A DNA stretch of 47,510 bases, taken from Pseudomonadota bacterium (GTDB lineage Bacteria > Pseudomonadota > Alphaproteobacteria > Rhizobiales > Beijerinckiaceae). The stretch is taken from positions 1 to 47,510 of the forward strand of contig JAKAJL010000029.1 in NCBI GenBank assembly GCA_021813805.1, in the 5' to 3' direction. A program made the translations under genes and the position numbers. Below, in pieces: positions 25,399 to 33,555 of the stretch. The stretch's first letter is position 1, and every line of letters starts with the position of its first letter. The notes beneath the pieces were generated by a model that saw only the letters and a list, made by a program, of their open reading frames with translations, was not told the DNA's origin and did not search any database.

Positions 25399-25734
25399 AT
25401 GAGCGGCGCGGGCGGGAAGGCTTCGGCGACCAATGCGGAAATGGCCGCATTGCGCCAGAAAATCGACTCGATCGACGCCGCTCTCGTCGATGCGCTCGCC
25501 GAGCGTCAGCGCTGCATCGAGGCGGCGGCCGACATCAAGCGCCGCATCGGCTGGCCGGCGCGCATTCCGCCGCGCGTCGACGAAGTACTGGCCCGCGTCG
25601 CCATGCGCGCGACGGAAAGACACCTCGATCCCGATCTCGCGCGATCCCTGTGGCGCGCGATCATCGAATGGTCGATCGCTTATGAAGAGCGTCTGATGAA
25701 GGCAACGTCGGACAGGAAAGTGGACCCCGCATGA
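25399..25734 (+). CDS. AroQ-type chorismate mutase-like protein
   Basis: A 111-residue all-helical protein of the AroQ chorismate mutase fold, inserted between gatA and gatB. Aligned by eye to the E. coli P-protein domain, Arg19, Arg36, Lys47 and Arg59 match Arg11, Arg28, Lys39 and Arg51, and Ser92 matches Ser84. Gln88 is replaced by Glu96 (as in the yeast enzyme) and the usual Glu52 by Val60. It could convert chorismate to prephenate, act as an isochorismate pyruvate-lyase-like enzyme, or have another role. Its start lies four bases after the gatA stop and its stop overlaps gatB by four bases (ATGA), so it is translated with the amidotransferase. No aromatic pathway gene is nearby. Confidence 0.85.
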   Translation: MSGAGGKASATNAEMAALRQKIDSIDAALVDALAERQRCIEAAADIKRRIGWPARIPPRVDEVLARVAMRATERHLDPDLARSLWRAIIEWSIAYEERLMKATSDRKVDPA

Positions 25735-27200
25735 ACAGCCAGGCTCATTCATCGAAACTGATCGCGGGCGCGACGGGCGATTGGGAAGTCGTCATCGGCC
25801 TTGAAATCCACGCCCAGGTGACGAGTCGTTCAAAGCTTTTTTCCGGCGCCTCGACGGAGTTCGGCGGCGCGCCCAACAGCCATGTGTCGCTGGTGGACGC
25901 CGCCATGCCGGGCATGCTTCCCGTGATCAACGAGGAATGCGTCAAGCAGGCGATCCGCACCGGTCTCGGGCTGAAGGCGCAAATCAACCATCGCTCGGTC
26001 TTCGACCGGAAAAACTACTTCTATCCCGACCTGCCGCAGGGCTATCAGATCAGCCAGTACAAGAACCCGATCGTCGGCGAGGGCGAGGTGCTGGTTGATC
26101 TGTCGCCGACCGAGCAGATCAAGGTCGGCATCGAGCGGCTGCATATCGAACAGGACGCGGGAAAATTGATGCACGATCTCGGCGCCAACGACTCGCACGT
26201 CGATCTCAACCGCTCCGGCGTGGCGCTGATGGAGATCGTGTCCAAACCCGACATGCGCTCGGCGGAAGAGGCCAAGGCTTACGTCACCAAGCTGCGCACC
26301 ATCCTGCGCTATATCGGAACCTGCGACGGCAATATGGAGCAGGGGTCGCTACGCGCCGACGTCAATGTTTCGGTGCGCAAGCCGGGCGAAAAATTCGGCA
26401 CGCGCTGCGAGATCAAGAACGTCAATTCGATCCGCTTCATCGGTCAGGCGATCGATGTCGAGGCGCGCCGCCAGATCGGGATTCTCGAGGACGGCGGAAC
26501 CATCGATCAGGAGACGCGGCTCTACGATCCCAACAAGGGCGAGACGCGCTCGATGCGCTCGAAGGAAGAAGCGCACGACTATCGCTATTTCCCAGATCCA
26601 GATCTACTGCCGCTCGAATTCGATCAGGCCTATGTCGACGCCTTGGCGACCACTCTGCCAGAACTGCCGGACGAGAAGAAAGCGCGTTTCATCGCGCAGT
26701 TCGGACTCTCGCCTTATGACGCCGGCGTGCTGATCCTCGAGCGCGCTTCCGCAGATTATTTCGAGGAGGCGGCGAGGGGCCGCGACGCGAAACTCGTCGC
26801 CAATTGGGTGATCAACGAACTTTTCGGGCGCCTCAACAAGGAAGGAAAATCGATCGAGAACTCGCCGGTTTCGGCGGCGCAGATTGGCGCCATAGTCGAT
26901 CTGATTTCCGCCAATGTGATCTCGGGAAAACTCGCCAAGGACCTGTTCGAAATCGTGTGGACCGAGGGCGGCGACCCGGAAAAAATCGTCGAGGCGCGCA
27001 GCATGAAACAAGTCACGGACACCAGCGCGATCGAGAAGGCGGTGGACGAGATCATCGCGAAGAATCCCGACAAGGTCGAACAGGCGAAAGCCAAGCCGAC
27101 CATGCTCGGCTGGTTCGTCGGACAGGTGATGAAAGCCACGGGCGGCAAGGCCAATCCGCAAGCGGCGAACGAGATTCTGAAAGCGAAACTCGGCATCTGA
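25731..27200 (+). CDS. gatB: Asp-tRNA(Asn)/Glu-tRNA(Gln) amidotransferase subunit B
   Basis: Subunit that binds the misacylated tRNA, phosphorylates the side chain with ATP and amidates it. The 489 residues include [40 protein letters not shown] and [18 protein letters not shown], all family signatures, and a complete C-terminal YqeY-like tail ([22 protein letters not shown]). Translation is coupled to the preceding gene by an ATGA overlap. A strong terminator follows 41 bases later. Confidence 0.97.
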   Translation: MNSQAHSSKLIAGATGDWEVVIGLEIHAQVTSRSKLFSGASTEFGGAPNSHVSLVDAAMPGMLPVINEECVKQAIRTGLGLKAQINHRSVFDRKNYFYPDLPQGYQISQYKNPIVGEGEVLVDLSPTEQIKVGIERLHIEQDAGKLMHDLGANDSHVDLNRSGVALMEIVSKPDMRSAEEAKAYVTKLRTILRYIGTCDGNMEQGSLRADVNVSVRKPGEKFGTRCEIKNVNSIRFIGQAIDVEARRQIGILEDGGTIDQETRLYDPNKGETRSMRSKEEAHDYRYFPDPDLLPLEFDQAYVDALATTLPELPDEKKARFIAQFGLSPYDAGVLILERASADYFEEAARGRDAKLVANWVINELFGRLNKEGKSIENSPVSAAQIGAIVDLISANVISGKLAKDLFEIVWTEGGDPEKIVEARSMKQVTDTSAIEKAVDEIIAKNPDKVEQAKAKPTMLGWFVGQVMKATGGKANPQAANEILKAKLGI

Positions 27201-27241
27201 GTCGCGCGTTTTTTCGCGTTCCGAAATGGAAATTTCGCCGG

Positions 27242-27268
27242 CGCGCCGCATTTTTTGCGGCGCGTTTT
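27242..27268 (+). terminator. Intrinsic terminator of the gat operon
   Basis: CGCGCCGCA (27242-27250), a five-T loop, TGCGGCGCG (27256-27264) and TTTT: a perfect nine-base stem followed by T residues, 41 bases after the gatB stop. Confidence 0.85.
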
Positions 27269-27781
27269 CTCTTTCAACAAAATTTTTTTCTTCTTGCGCG
27301 ATTTTCTTCGCGAGACCTTGGCGCGCTCGCGCTTTTCCTCATGATGCGCGAAATCCATCGCGAAGAATCACTGCGCGCGCGTAGCGCCGCAAGCCAGGAC
27401 TCCGCCCCGGCGCCCCGGCGCAAAGATTGTTACGGCGGCTTCGCGGTTTCATAGTAACATGCTGGTTTATATGTATTTATCATCAATCGTTCGATGCGAT
27501 TCGCATTCGTGTTTTTCCGGCCGACGCGTTGCGCGCCGGCCCATGTGACGTGGCGCTGAACGCAACAAGGACGGTTCTACGCGCTGCGTCAAACGCCTTG
27601 CCGCACGGTTGAAGCGGCGCTTGCGGAATGGATTTTTCTGCTTGGCGCGCCGCCGATGCGGCGAAAATTGCGTCGCGTGGCGCGGTCAAGCCGATCACGC
27701 TCTCTTGCAAGAGTTTTGAACAGGTTTAGGCTGATTGCGCTCGAAGGGGCAGACCATGCGCCGGCGGCGCGAAAGGGGGAT
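27269..27781. other. Intergenic region upstream of the H1-like gene
   Basis: About 510 bases without a supported gene. A locally AT-rich patch at 27430-27490, with several TAT and CAT steps, is the likeliest promoter area for the H1-like gene, but I could not fix a -35/-10 pair. The short frames here have neither ribosome sites nor recognisable domains. Confidence 0.5.
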
Positions 27782-28558
27782 ATGATGGCGCAATCACCGA
27801 AGAAGAAATCAGCGGCGAAAAAACCTGCGGCGCCTGCGGAAGGCGGCGCGACGGCGGAGAAAAAGTCGGGCGCGACCACGGCCAAAGCAGGGGCCGCCAA
27901 GAAGGCCGAAGCCAAGAAATCCGAAACCAAGAAATCAGAGGCCAAGCCGTCCGCCAAGGCCGCCGCCAAGAGCCCAGCCAAGGCGCCTGCCAAGAGCGCG
28001 GCCAAGAGCGCGGCCAAGAGCCCAGCCAAGAGCGCGGCCAAGGCTCCCGCCAAGAAGGCGGCGGCGAAACCTGCGGCCAAGGCTGCAGAGAAGAAGGGCG
28101 CGACCAAGGCTGCGGCCAAGAAGAACTCCGAGAAAAAGACTTCCGGCGCGAAGCCCGCCGCCGAGAAAAAGGCGGCGAAAACTTCCGCCGCCAAACCGGC
28201 CGCCAAGGCCTTGGGCGCGAAGAAGGCCGCCGCCAAATCCGCAGCGACCGAAAATGCGCGGTCGAAAGCCGGCGCGAAAAAGGCTGCCGCGAAAAAGGCG
28301 GGTAAGCCGGTCGCTGCGAAGCCCGCCGCGGCTAAAAAAGCTGGCGCGAAAGCCGCCGCCAAGCCGGCGGCCAAACCGGCCGCGCGCAGCGCGGCCGCGT
28401 CCCGCCGCGTGACGAAGAAAGTCGCGGCGGAAGGCGCGCCGGCGGCCGAGACTCCGAAAGCCAAACGCGCCGCGCCGCGCAAGAGCAAGGCCGCGCCGGC
28501 CGACAAGCCCGCCGGCGAGGGAACTGCCCCGGCCGGATCCGGCGAAGGCCAGTCCTGA
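27782..28558 (+). CDS. Histone H1-like Lys/Ala/Pro-rich DNA-binding protein
   Basis: A 258-residue protein made almost wholly of Ala, Lys and Pro with some Ser, Thr and Gly, in AKSPAKAPAKSAAK-type repeats like the tail of eukaryotic histone H1 and the bacterial AlgP/Hc1-like proteins. Such proteins bind and condense DNA non-specifically and are intrinsically disordered. A four-residue tandem repeat coded by 12-base units (GCC AAG AGC GCG and variants) spans about 27964-28056. The double ATG at 27782/27785 follows AAAGGGGG; upstream in-frame codons are not supported. The C-terminal 60 residues are richer in Arg, Glu and Gly. It converges on the next gene with seven bases between stop codons. 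Confidence 0.85.
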   Translation: MMAQSPKKKSAAKKPAAPAEGGATAEKKSGATTAKAGAAKKAEAKKSETKKSEAKPSAKAAAKSPAKAPAKSAAKSAAKSPAKSAAKAPAKKAAAKPAAKAAEKKGATKAAAKKNSEKKTSGAKPAAEKKAAKTSAAKPAAKALGAKKAAAKSAATENARSKAGAKKAAAKKAGKPVAAKPAAAKKAGAKAAAKPAAKPAARSAAASRRVTKKVAAEGAPAAETPKAKRAAPRKSKAAPADKPAGEGTAPAGSGEGQS

Positions 28559-28565
28559 GCCAGCG

Positions 28566-28991
28566 TCAATCTTTGCCGGGGAGGCATTTCTCGGCAAAGG
28601 ACCGCCACGTCAGCCCCCTGCTTGCGCCGGCCAGTTTGAGATCGCGCCAACGTTCGCCGCACAGGCGCATGCGTTGGCGCGAAGCCGGGGGAAGATTGAA
28701 GGGCTTCATATCGTCCGGCGGGAGATCGACCGGCAGGCGCTGTCCGGGCGGCGAGGTCGCATCCGGAGATTGTGGCGTGGACTGAGGCGCCGGGCTGGTC
28801 GGCGCCGGCACAGCGGGCGCCGAGAATTCGGGCGGGCGCCTCGGGGGCAGGGGCAGGGCGGCCCGCGCTTGGCCGAGCCAGGCCGCGTCAGCGAACAGCA
28901 GCACGAGAGCAAGCGAGGCGACGGGCGTGCGAGCAACACCTGCGCGCGGGGCGCCTCGGCGAAATCTGTTGAACGTGGCGAGGGCGAACAT
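28566..28991 (-). CDS. Secreted proline-rich protein with a CGxxWRxLKxxG C-terminal motif, function unknown
   Basis: A 141-residue protein starting MFALATFNRFRRG; residues about 20-45 are a hydrophobic signal segment (TPVASLALVLLFADAAWLG) ending in QARAA, so it is probably periplasmic. The middle is Pro-rich and likely disordered. The C-terminus RMRLCGERWRDLKLAGASRG, then TWRSFAEKC, resembles the short CGxxW...LK..G...G.TW..F...C block of small alphaproteobacterial secreted proteins, with two Cys that could form a disulphide. The chosen ATG is internal; the frame is open 23 codons further, nearly to the tRNA gene. No function is known to me. Confidence 0.7.
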   Translation of the reverse strand: MFALATFNRFRRGAPRAGVARTPVASLALVLLFADAAWLGQARAALPLPPRRPPEFSAPAVPAPTSPAPQSTPQSPDATSPPGQRLPVDLPPDDMKPFNLPPASRQRMRLCGERWRDLKLAGASRGLTWRSFAEKCLPGKD

Positions 28992-29062
28992 CGGTTGGGC
29001 TTGCACTGGCGTGATTGGGCCGAAAAGCCGCGGCCCAAAGCCTTGACTTGCGGGCGACAAGG

Positions 29063-29156
29063 TGGCGGAGACGGAGGGATTCGAACCCTCGATAGGGCTT
29101 TACAACCCTATAACGGTTTAGCAAACCGCCGCCTTCAGCCTCTCGGCCACGTCTCC
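29063..29156 (-). tRNA. tRNA-Ser (anticodon GCT)
   Basis: On the minus strand the acceptor arms GGAGACG and CGTCTCC pair over seven bases, followed by discriminator G and an encoded CCA. The anticodon arm reads GGTTTGCTAAACC, anticodon GCT. There is a long variable arm (TTATAGGGTTGTAAAGCCC) and a T arm with GGTTCGAATCC, as expected for class II serine tRNA. It reads AGC and AGT codons. Confidence 0.96.
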
Positions 29157-29351
29157 CGCCGACGCGCCTTGGTTTGAGCGCGTGGCTGGGAGATATGCCC
29201 GACCGATGAAAGAATGGCAAGCCGCAAAAGCCACGTCTTTGGCGAAAGGCGCGCGGCGGACGGCGGCGCCGTTTCTTTTTTCGAAAACGGCGCCCGCTTT
29301 CCCGGATTTTGCGCTAAACAGAACCCGGCGAAGACGAAAGCGGGGGAGTCG

Positions 29352-30353
29352 ATGCGTCGGCCCGGCGTGGCATGGTTGGGTCTCGCGGCGGCGGCCGGGT
29401 TGTGGCTCGCCGCGATACACGTCGAGACGCCCAGGCTCGAAGAAACTCTTTCCGCGGGCGCGGACAAAACCCTGCGGGAAAAATTGGGACCGGCGGCGAA
29501 AGCCCTGGCGAGCGGCCGAGACCTGCGTGTCGAAGGGCTGGTTTTCGACGAATCGGCGCGCGCGGAAACGCTCGCCGCGATTCGCGCGCTGCCGGGCGTC
29601 AAAAACGTCGCCGACGCACTCGCGCCGCCGCCGGCGCTTTCGCCCTATGAATGGCGCGCCGCCTGGGACGGCGCCGCGCTCAGACTTTCCGGGGCGGCGC
29701 CTTCGCCCGCCGCGCGCGCGGCTCTGGAAGCGGCGGCGCGCAAGGTCGCGCCCGGCGCGCGAATCGTCGACGACATGAGCTACGCCTCGGGCGCGCCCAC
29801 CGGTTTCGTGGAGCAGGCGGCGGGCCTGCTGACGACGCTGTCGAGATCGCGCGGCGGCGAGGCGCATCTGCGCGACAAGGTCGCGTCGCTCGAGGTCAAA
29901 GCCGCGGGCAGGGCGGACGAGCGCGCCGCTCAATCCTCCGTCAAGCCGAACAGTTCCTCGGCCGCGACGGCCACTGCGGCCGCTGGCGCGCCAGGTCCGG
30001 CCCCCGCGCGAAGGGTGGCGCTCGCTGCGGCGCCCGAACCCGCCAAAGTCGAGGATTGCAGAGTGGCGCTGGCGCGGACGGCCGGCGCGGCGGCGATCGG
30101 CTTCGAGGGGGCCGTCCGTCTGACCGCCGTTTCCGAGGCGCCGTTGAAGGCGCTGGCGGCGGCCGCGAAAGCCTGTCCCGGCGCCGTTGTCGAGATCGCC
30201 GGAACGGGCGACGAGCCTGAGCTTTCCTGGCGACGCGCGGAAGCGGTGGCGGCCTTTCTGCTCGCCCAGGGACTGAGCCCCCGCGATCTCGACGTCACCG
30301 GCCAGGGCGAGGTCGCGCCGGCGGGCGTCGTCGTCGTTCTTCGGGTGAAATGA
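29352..30353 (+). CDS. Membrane-anchored BON / OmpA-like domain protein
   Basis: A 333-residue envelope protein. Residues about 5-22 form a signal anchor (WLGLAAAAGLWLAAI). Two BON-like modules follow, each with a VEGLVFDESAR...ALPGVKNVADAL or RLSGAAPSPAARAALEAAARKVAPGARIVDD pattern. A Ser/Ala/Pro linker leads to an OmpA-like domain (about 230-330): IGFEGAVRLTAVSEAPLKAL, ACPGAVVEIAGTGDEPELSWRRAEAVAAFLLAQGL. The peptidoglycan loop GHTDxxGxxxxNxxLSxxRA is shortened, so murein binding is doubtful. The layout resembles mycobacterial OmpATb/ArfA. The ATG follows GGGGGAG. It is read with the next gene, nine bases downstream. Confidence 0.8.
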   Translation: MRRPGVAWLGLAAAAGLWLAAIHVETPRLEETLSAGADKTLREKLGPAAKALASGRDLRVEGLVFDESARAETLAAIRALPGVKNVADALAPPPALSPYEWRAAWDGAALRLSGAAPSPAARAALEAAARKVAPGARIVDDMSYASGAPTGFVEQAAGLLTTLSRSRGGEAHLRDKVASLEVKAAGRADERAAQSSVKPNSSSAATATAAAGAPGPAPARRVALAAAPEPAKVEDCRVALARTAGAAAIGFEGAVRLTAVSEAPLKALAAAAKACPGAVVEIAGTGDEPELSWRRAEAVAAFLLAQGLSPRDLDVTGQGEVAPAGVVVVLRVK

Positions 30354-30362
30354 GGCGCCGCC

Positions 30363-31460
30363 ATGATTTTTCTGCTGCAACATCTCGCGCCATGGATGCT
30401 CGCCGCCGCCGCGCTGGGCCTCGTCTTCGGCCTGCTCGCCGGCGGCGGAACGCGCCGTTCGGGCGGAGCTTTTTTCACACTTGTTCTGGTCGTTGCCGCA
30501 GGCGCCGCCGCCGACGCGCTCGGCCTGACGGCTGGACGTTACGACCTTTGGCTCGAAATCGGCCTGACGATTTTCGGCGCCTACGCCTTCGGGCATGGCT
30601 TGGCGCGTCTGATCCTGTTCCTGCTGCCGCCCCCCGCCCGGACGGCGCCGGACTGGCTCGGCCCGGCGCGCGAGACGCTCGCTCAGGCCGAGGCCCTTAT
30701 CGCCGCCGCGCCCGCGGCCCTCGCCGCCAATGAGGCGGCGGCGGGGCTCGCGGCGATGGCGGCTCCGCCCCCCCAGGTCGCGCCCCCCCAGGTCGCGCCC
30801 CCCCAAGTCGCGCCGCCGCACGTCGCGCGGCCGGAAGCGGCGCCGGGCGAAGCCGCGCCGGACGGGTCTCCGCCGTCGCTCGCCGCCGAACCGGCGGAGG
30901 CCCTCGAGGCGATCGTCGGCCTCGACAGTCGGTCGGCGCGGGTGCTGCGCGCCCAGGGCGTGAATGATCTCGAATCCCTGGCCAGCCTCACCGCCGAAGG
31001 CCGCAGGACCGCCGCCGAGCGGCTCGGTCTCGACGAAGCCACGATCGATTTCTGGTCGACCCAGGCGAGACTCTATGCGCACGGCGTGGCGCGTCCGCCC
31101 GCCGGCGCGCGTGACGAAACCGCCCTCGACACCGCGCCGGCGCCCGCCGTGCGCGCCCAATCGCCGCAGGTCGACACGGGCCGGATCCTGGATGAGCTCT
31201 ATCCCGGCGAAAGGCCGCCCGGTTCGCCGCTCGCGCCGGCAAGCGGCGCCGACGACCTGACCCGCATCGCGGGCGTCGACGCCGCCATCGCGATCCGCCT
31301 GCACGATTTGGGAATCTGGACCTTCGCTCAGATCGCCGGCTGGACGGCGGATCAGACGCGCTGGGTCGAGTTCTATCTCGCCCAGCCCAGCCGGGCCGGA
31401 CGCGAGCATTGGCGTGAACAGGCGGCCCGGCTCGCCGGAGGCGCCCTCGCCGCGCCATGA
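30363..31460 (+). CDS. Membrane protein with two C-terminal helix-hairpin-helix-like domains (COG3743-like)
   Basis: A 365-residue protein. Three hydrophobic helices occupy about residues 1-90. A Pro/Ala-rich linker follows, with four PPxVA repeats at about 136-155. Two segments, LEAIVGLDSRSARVLRAQGV (then NDLESLASLT) and DLTRIAGVDAAIAIRLHDLG (then IWTFAQIAGWTADQTRWVEF), match the HhH-type domain described as a flap-endonuclease-like fold in COG3743. In that family it often sits at the end of membrane or ribosomal fusion proteins; DNA binding is inferred from the fold, not shown. It follows the BON/OmpA-like gene by nine bases, so the two probably act together at the envelope. Confidence 0.78.
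   Translation: MIFLLQHLAPWMLAAAALGLVFGLLAGGGTRRSGGAFFTLVLVVAAGAAADALGLTAGRYDLWLEIGLTIFGAYAFGHGLARLILFLLPPPARTAPDWLGPARETLAQAEALIAAAPAALAANEAAAGLAAMAAPPPQVAPPQVAPPQVAPPHVARPEAAPGEAAPDGSPPSLAAEPAEALEAIVGLDSRSARVLRAQGVNDLESLASLTAEGRRTAAERLGLDEATIDFWSTQARLYAHGVARPPAGARDETALDTAPAPAVRAQSPQVDTGRILDELYPGERPPGSPLAPASGADDLTRIAGVDAAIAIRLHDLGIWTFAQIAGWTADQTRWVEFYLAQPSRAGREHWREQAARLAGGALAAP
30768..30827 (+). repeat. In-frame 15-base tandem repeat (4 units) coding PPxVA
   Basis: Units CCCCCCCAGGTCGCG, the same again, CCCCCCCAAGTCGCG and CCGCCGCACGTCGCG follow directly in frame within the HhH membrane protein. Two identical units plus two variants suggest recent slippage, and the copy number may vary between strains. 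Confidence 0.85.
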
Positions 31461-31737
31461 GCCGGGCATGACGGGCGGCATGATCCGCGTCATGCGCCAA
31501 GGGCGTCGATTCACGGCCAGTTTTCGCGGCCGGCGAAAAAATTGTGTGTGTGACCCTTCCAGCCGCAAAAAATGGCTAGGAAGGCCGAAAGCCGATGCTA
31601 TCCTTCAGCTGTTGATTCTGCGCTTGCTGCGGGGCAGGCCGGGGGGGCCCGGCGCTCGCGGAGAGTGAATTTAGTCGGGAGCCGCTTCATTGGGCGCCAG
31701 GGAACAGCCGGGAATTTCGCAAAGCCCCGAAGCTGCG
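31461..31737. other. Intergenic region, likely long leader of the cold-shock gene
   Basis: No gene seen in 277 bases. A TTG frame extends the cold-shock gene 16 codons upstream to 31690, but it has no ribosome site. Long untranslated leaders are known for cold-shock genes, so this may hold the promoter and a structured leader; no specific element was recognised. Confidence 0.4.
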
Positions 31738-32271
31738 ATGTCGGGCGAGACGGCGCCCGAGATCATCGAGGTCCGGGGACGGATCAAATGGTTCGACATG
31801 GCCAAGGGCTTTGGCTTCGTCGTGCCGGACAACGGCCTCGCCGACGTGCTGCTTCATGTCACGGTGCTGCGGCGGGACGGCTTTCAGACAGCCCCCGAAG
31901 GCGCGCAGGTGGTCTGCCAGGCGCAGAACCGCACGCGCGGCCTGCAGGTTTTTCGGGTCATTTCCCTGGACGAATCGACCGCGGTGCATCCGGCGCAACT
32001 GCCGATGGCGCGCACCCATTGCATGGCGCAGTCGGTCGGCGGCTTCGAAATCGTCGTCGTCAAATGGTTCAACCGCATCAAGGGGTTCGGATTCCTTACC
32101 CGTGGCGAGGGCACCGAGGATATCTTCGTCCACATGGAGACCTTGCGCCGCTATGGCGTCGCCGATCTCAAGCCCGGCGATTCGCTGCTGGCGCGTTTCG
32201 GCCAGGGGCCGAAGGGCTTGATGGCGGCCGAGGTCCGCGTTCTGGAGACGAGGCTGCCCAGCGCCCATTGA
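31738..32271 (+). CDS. Two-domain cold-shock protein
   Basis: A 177-residue protein with two cold-shock domains that bind single-stranded RNA or DNA and melt RNA structure. The first domain has IKWFDMAKGFGFVVPD and DVLLHVTVL; the second has VKWFNRIKGFGFL, GTEDIFVHMETLRR and LARFGQGPKGLMAAEV. Both keep the RNP1 (KGFGF) and RNP2-type motifs, although RNP2 of the first domain (VLLHVT) departs from the usual VFVHxS. Two-domain forms are known in Caulobacter (CspC/CspD type) and many relatives. It is followed 33 bases later by a DUF192 gene, an order seen in many alphaproteobacteria. Confidence 0.93.
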   Translation: MSGETAPEIIEVRGRIKWFDMAKGFGFVVPDNGLADVLLHVTVLRRDGFQTAPEGAQVVCQAQNRTRGLQVFRVISLDESTAVHPAQLPMARTHCMAQSVGGFEIVVVKWFNRIKGFGFLTRGEGTEDIFVHMETLRRYGVADLKPGDSLLARFGQGPKGLMAAEVRVLETRLPSAH

Positions 32272-32304
32272 GCGCGCGGCGCAGGGGATTCGTGAGGTTC
32301 GGTC

Positions 32305-32856
32305 ATGGCGCGTTGTTTCGGGTCTGCCGCCCGCCTTATCTCCTTCGTGGGCGCCTTGGCGCTGGCCGCGCCCATTCTCGCCCCGCCGAATCCGTTCTTT
32401 ACGCCGAGTGTTTTCGCGCGGGAGGCCTTCGCGCAGGGCGGGGTGGCGCAGGAGACCCCGGCCGAGCTCGAATCCCTGACGATCATCACCGATCCCAAGG
32501 GCGCCCACCGGCAAGAGCATCATCTCTCGGTCGAGGTCATGCGTACGGACGCCGAGCGTGAGCACGGACTGATGGATCGGCGCTATCTGCCTCCCGACCG
32601 CGGCATGCTGTTCCAATTCGACCGCGAACAGAACATCCTGATGTGGATGAAGAACACTTATATTCCGCTCGACATGATCTTCATCTCGCCCAAGGGCGAG
32701 GTCGTTCACATCCACGCCGACGCCGAGCCCTTGTCGGAGGAAATCATTTCGTCGGATGGGCCGGCGCTCGGCGTGCTCGAGGTCAATGCCGGCTACGCCC
32801 GGAAAATCGGGCTGAAGGAGGGCGATCTGGTGCGCCACCCGATGTTCGCGAAATAG
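32305..32856 (+). CDS. Exported DUF192 family protein
   Basis: A 183-residue protein with an N-terminal signal segment ([18 protein letters not shown]) and a DUF192 domain of about 115 residues. [51 protein letters not shown] and [18 protein letters not shown] are the family blocks, with the conserved WMKNT motif. Its biochemical role is not established; periplasmic location is inferred from the signal. It probably shares a transcript with the cold-shock gene, and a tRNA gene starts 51 bases later. Confidence 0.9.
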   Translation: MARCFGSAARLISFVGALALAAPILAPPNPFFTPSVFAREAFAQGGVAQETPAELESLTIITDPKGAHRQEHHLSVEVMRTDAEREHGLMDRRYLPPDRGMLFQFDREQNILMWMKNTYIPLDMIFISPKGEVVHIHADAEPLSEEIISSDGPALGVLEVNAGYARKIGLKEGDLVRHPMFAK

Positions 32857-32907
32857 GCGAACGCTTGTCGCCGGGCGTCGCCCGTGCTAGCCACGACAGG
32901 GCTCCTT

Positions 32908-32984
32908 CGGGGTATAGCGCAGCCTGGTAGCGCGGAAGTTTTGGGTACTTCAGGTCGCAGGTTCGAATCCTGCTGCCCCGACCA
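32908..32984 (+). tRNA. tRNA-Pro (anticodon TGG)
   Basis: CGGGGTA pairs with TGCCCCG, followed by discriminator A and encoded CCA. The D arm is AGCGCAGCCTGGTAGCGC, the anticodon loop TTTTGGGTA has anticodon TGG, and the T arm is GCAGGTTCGAATCCTGC. Confidence 0.97.
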
Positions 32985-33063
32985 GCGGCCCGTCAGGGGC
33001 GCAAACTCCTGTTTTCCGGCCCAACGGAAGCAGGAGCCGGAAGCAAGAGGGATTGGAACGGTC

Positions 33064-33369
33064 ATGACGGCGCGCATCTATCGACCCGCGAAAAACGCCA
33101 CCCAGTCTGGGATGGGCAAGACCAGGCTCTGGCGGTTCGAATACACGCCGGAAAGCGCGCGCAGCATCGATCCGCTGATGGGCTGGACCTCTTCGGACGA
33201 CATGAAGAGCCAGATCAAGCTGAATTTCGAGACCCGCGAGGAAGCGGTGGCCTATGCGACGCGCAACGGCATTCCCTATCGCGTCGAGGAGCCCAAGGAA
33301 GTGGCGCGCCGCGCCATGTCCTATGCCGACAATTTCCGCAGCAATCGCGCGGCGCCCTGGACCCATTGA
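33064..33369 (+). CDS. NADH dehydrogenase (complex I) accessory subunit, NDUFS4/ETC_C1 family
   Basis: A 101-residue homologue of the 18-kDa accessory subunit of mitochondrial complex I, found only in alphaproteobacteria and eukaryotes. [40 protein letters not shown] and [19 protein letters not shown] are family signatures, then IPYRVEEP and the basic end [15 protein letters not shown]. It stabilises the peripheral arm of complex I in the cytoplasm or matrix. It stands alone between two tRNA genes, away from the main nuo cluster, as is usual. Read from the ATG at 33064. Confidence 0.94.
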   Translation: MTARIYRPAKNATQSGMGKTRLWRFEYTPESARSIDPLMGWTSSDDMKSQIKLNFETREEAVAYATRNGIPYRVEEPKEVARRAMSYADNFRSNRAAPWTH

Positions 33370-33390
33370 CCGCCGGCCCCCGGCGATCCC

Positions 33391-33467
33391 GGCCCCGTAG
33401 CTCAGCCGGATAGAGCAACTGCCTTCTAAGCAGTAGGTCGCAGGTTCGAATCCTGCCGGGGTCGCCA
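33391..33467 (+). tRNA. tRNA-Arg (anticodon TCT)
   Basis: GGCCCCG pairs with CGGGGTC (one G-T pair), then G and an encoded CCA. The D arm is AGCTCAGCCGGATAGAGCA, the anticodon arm CTGCCTTCTAAGCAG gives anticodon TCT, and the T arm is GCAGGTTCGAATCCTGC. It reads AGA and AGG. Confidence 0.97.
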
Positions 33468-33555
33468 GTTCATGCGCGCCAGTATCCGCGCATCCGCTTT
33501 GGCCGATCGCGCGGCGATCCCGCAGCGGCCGTTTCGTGAGAACCGGGGAAGGAAT

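Noticed and set aside
23964-25433. A 489-codon minus-strand frame over gatA
   Set aside because: Full antisense shadow of a well-conserved gene.
27964-28056. Tandem repeats that could be taken for a CRISPR array
   Set aside because: The units are 12-base coding repeats in frame within the H1-like gene, with no spacers.
27589-28662. A 357-codon Ala/Leu-rich minus-strand frame that looks like a membrane protein
   Set aside because: It is the complement of the Lys/Ala codons of the H1-like gene; the apparent hydrophobicity is an artefact.
29118-31568. An 816-codon open frame on the minus strand
   Set aside because: Antisense to the BON/OmpA and HhH genes, with Arg/Gly-rich composition and no domain; long antisense frames are expected in DNA this rich in GC.
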